This document shows positions 63,555 to 64,000 of a stretch of 64,000 bases of DNA, in pieces. The stretch's first letter is position 1. Each line of letters begins with the position of its first letter. Source of the stretch: Roseibium album (lineage in GTDB: Bacteria > Pseudomonadota > Alphaproteobacteria > Rhizobiales > Stappiaceae). Below the pieces are notes generated by a model that saw only the letters and a program-made list of their open reading frames with translations, was not told the origin of the DNA and ran no database searches. The position numbers and the translations under genes are program-made. The stretch covers positions 496,001 through 560,000 of the forward strand of contig NZ_CXWE01000002.1 of NCBI RefSeq assembly GCF_001404515.1, given 5' to 3'.

Positions 63555-64000
63555 ATGCACGCGAATTATCCTGACCTCAAGGGCAGGTCGGTTTTCATCA
63601 CCGGCGGTGGCTCGGGCATTGGCGCTGCCCTTAGCAGCGGTTTTCTGGCCCAGGGTGCAAGGGTCGCATTTGTACAGCGTTCGGACGCGACAGAATTCTG
63701 TGACGAAATGGAACGTCAGCACGGCAACCGGCCGCTTTATCTGCAATGCGACATAGCCAACATTGCCGAACTGAAGGGCGCTATGGACAAAGCCGCTGAA
63801 TCGCACGGTGCAATCACCGTTCTGGTCAACAACGCCGCCAACGACAAGCGTCACAAGACCGAAGAGGTGGACGAGGACTTCTGGGACTGGGCCCAGGCGA
63901 TCAACCTCAAGGCCTACTTCTTTGCCTGCCAGCACGTCATTCAGGGGATGCGCGCTGCCGGTGGCGGGTCGATCGTCAACTTCACGTCGATTTCCTACAT
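63555..64000 (+). CDS. SDR-family oxidoreductase, cut by the window end
   Basis: The first 148 residues are present. TGGGSGIG is the NAD(P)-binding glycine motif, NNAAND is the structural NNAG-type motif and NFTSISY holds the catalytic Ser near the cut; the YxxxK motif lies outside. GGGAG is about 6 bases before the ATG. Position after alpha-galactosidase suggests a D-galactose 1-dehydrogenase or related aldose dehydrogenase opening the De Ley-Doudoroff route. That role is inferred from context. Confidence 0.85.
   Translation, partial: MHANYPDLKGRSVFITGGGSGIGAALSSGFLAQGARVAFVQRSDATEFCDEMERQHGNRPLYLQCDIANIAELKGAMDKAAESHGAITVLVNNAANDKRHKTEEVDEDFWDWAQAINLKAYFFACQHVIQGMRAAGGGSIVNFTSISY

Overview
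The window looks like a chromosomal segment of a marine, metabolically versatile alphaproteobacterium. A C4-pathway 5-aminolevulinate synthase, a VPLPA-CTERM surface protein, several alphaproteobacterial-style sugar ABC cassettes and the GC-rich base composition point to a Stappiaceae-like lineage (Roseibium/Labrenzia). That assignment is inference from family content; no rRNA or other marker gene is present. I saw no tRNA, rRNA, insertion sequence, phage gene or CRISPR array.

Layout. 1-1022: end of a metallophosphoesterase gene and an amphi-Trp protein. 1041-2580 (minus): BlaI repressor and M56 peptidase. 2725-8705 (minus): six-gene ABC operon of the alphaproteobacterial glycerol type (glpVSTPQU order). 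9255-11364 (minus): tryptophan 2,3-dioxygenase and an orphan periplasmic binding protein. 11617-18314 (plus): transglutaminase-DUF2126, ATP-grasp/alpha-E fusion and second transglutaminase. 18366-25968 (minus): LacI-controlled sugar ABC operon with a GH63-type hydrolase. 26386-32327: small genes, including RbsD, a VOC protein, a VPLPA-CTERM protein, a CofD-like protein, glycerate 2-kinase and DUF427. 32557-33322: ArsR/SRPBCC pair. 33407-37155 (minus): TetR, crotonase, acyl-CoA ligase and two MaoC-like hotdog proteins. 37515-41079 (plus): hemA, a DUF1194 protein and a CPA1 antiporter. 41149-47310 (plus): seven-gene redox operon. 47452-53168 (minus): branched-chain-amino-acid-type (HAAT) ABC transporter with an alpha/beta hydrolase. 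53693-56050: GAF-PAS-GGDEF-EAL protein. 56255-64000: galactoside uptake and catabolism locus (IclR, ABC transporter, alpha-galactosidase, SDR).

The least explained part is the 41149-47310 operon. Three of its proteins carry Rieske [2Fe-2S] domains, fused respectively to a glutamate-synthase-type FMN/3Fe-4S domain, to a complete thiamine-diphosphate enzyme, and to a ferric-reductase-like heme membrane domain. Three small one- or two-helix membrane proteins and an anchored four-cysteine protein accompany them. I know of no described pathway with this gene set.

Regulatory links are visible directly. A 25-base motif upstream of the TetR gene (37173-37197) recurs with one mismatch upstream of the HAAT binding-protein gene (53265-53289), so TetR probably coordinates acid uptake with CoA activation. 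The ArsR gene has two near-identical 18-base operator copies, the LacI gene has tandem palindromes, and hemA has an FNR/FixK-like box. Each of the four operon-linked ABC substrate-binding-protein genes is followed by intercistronic stem-loops.
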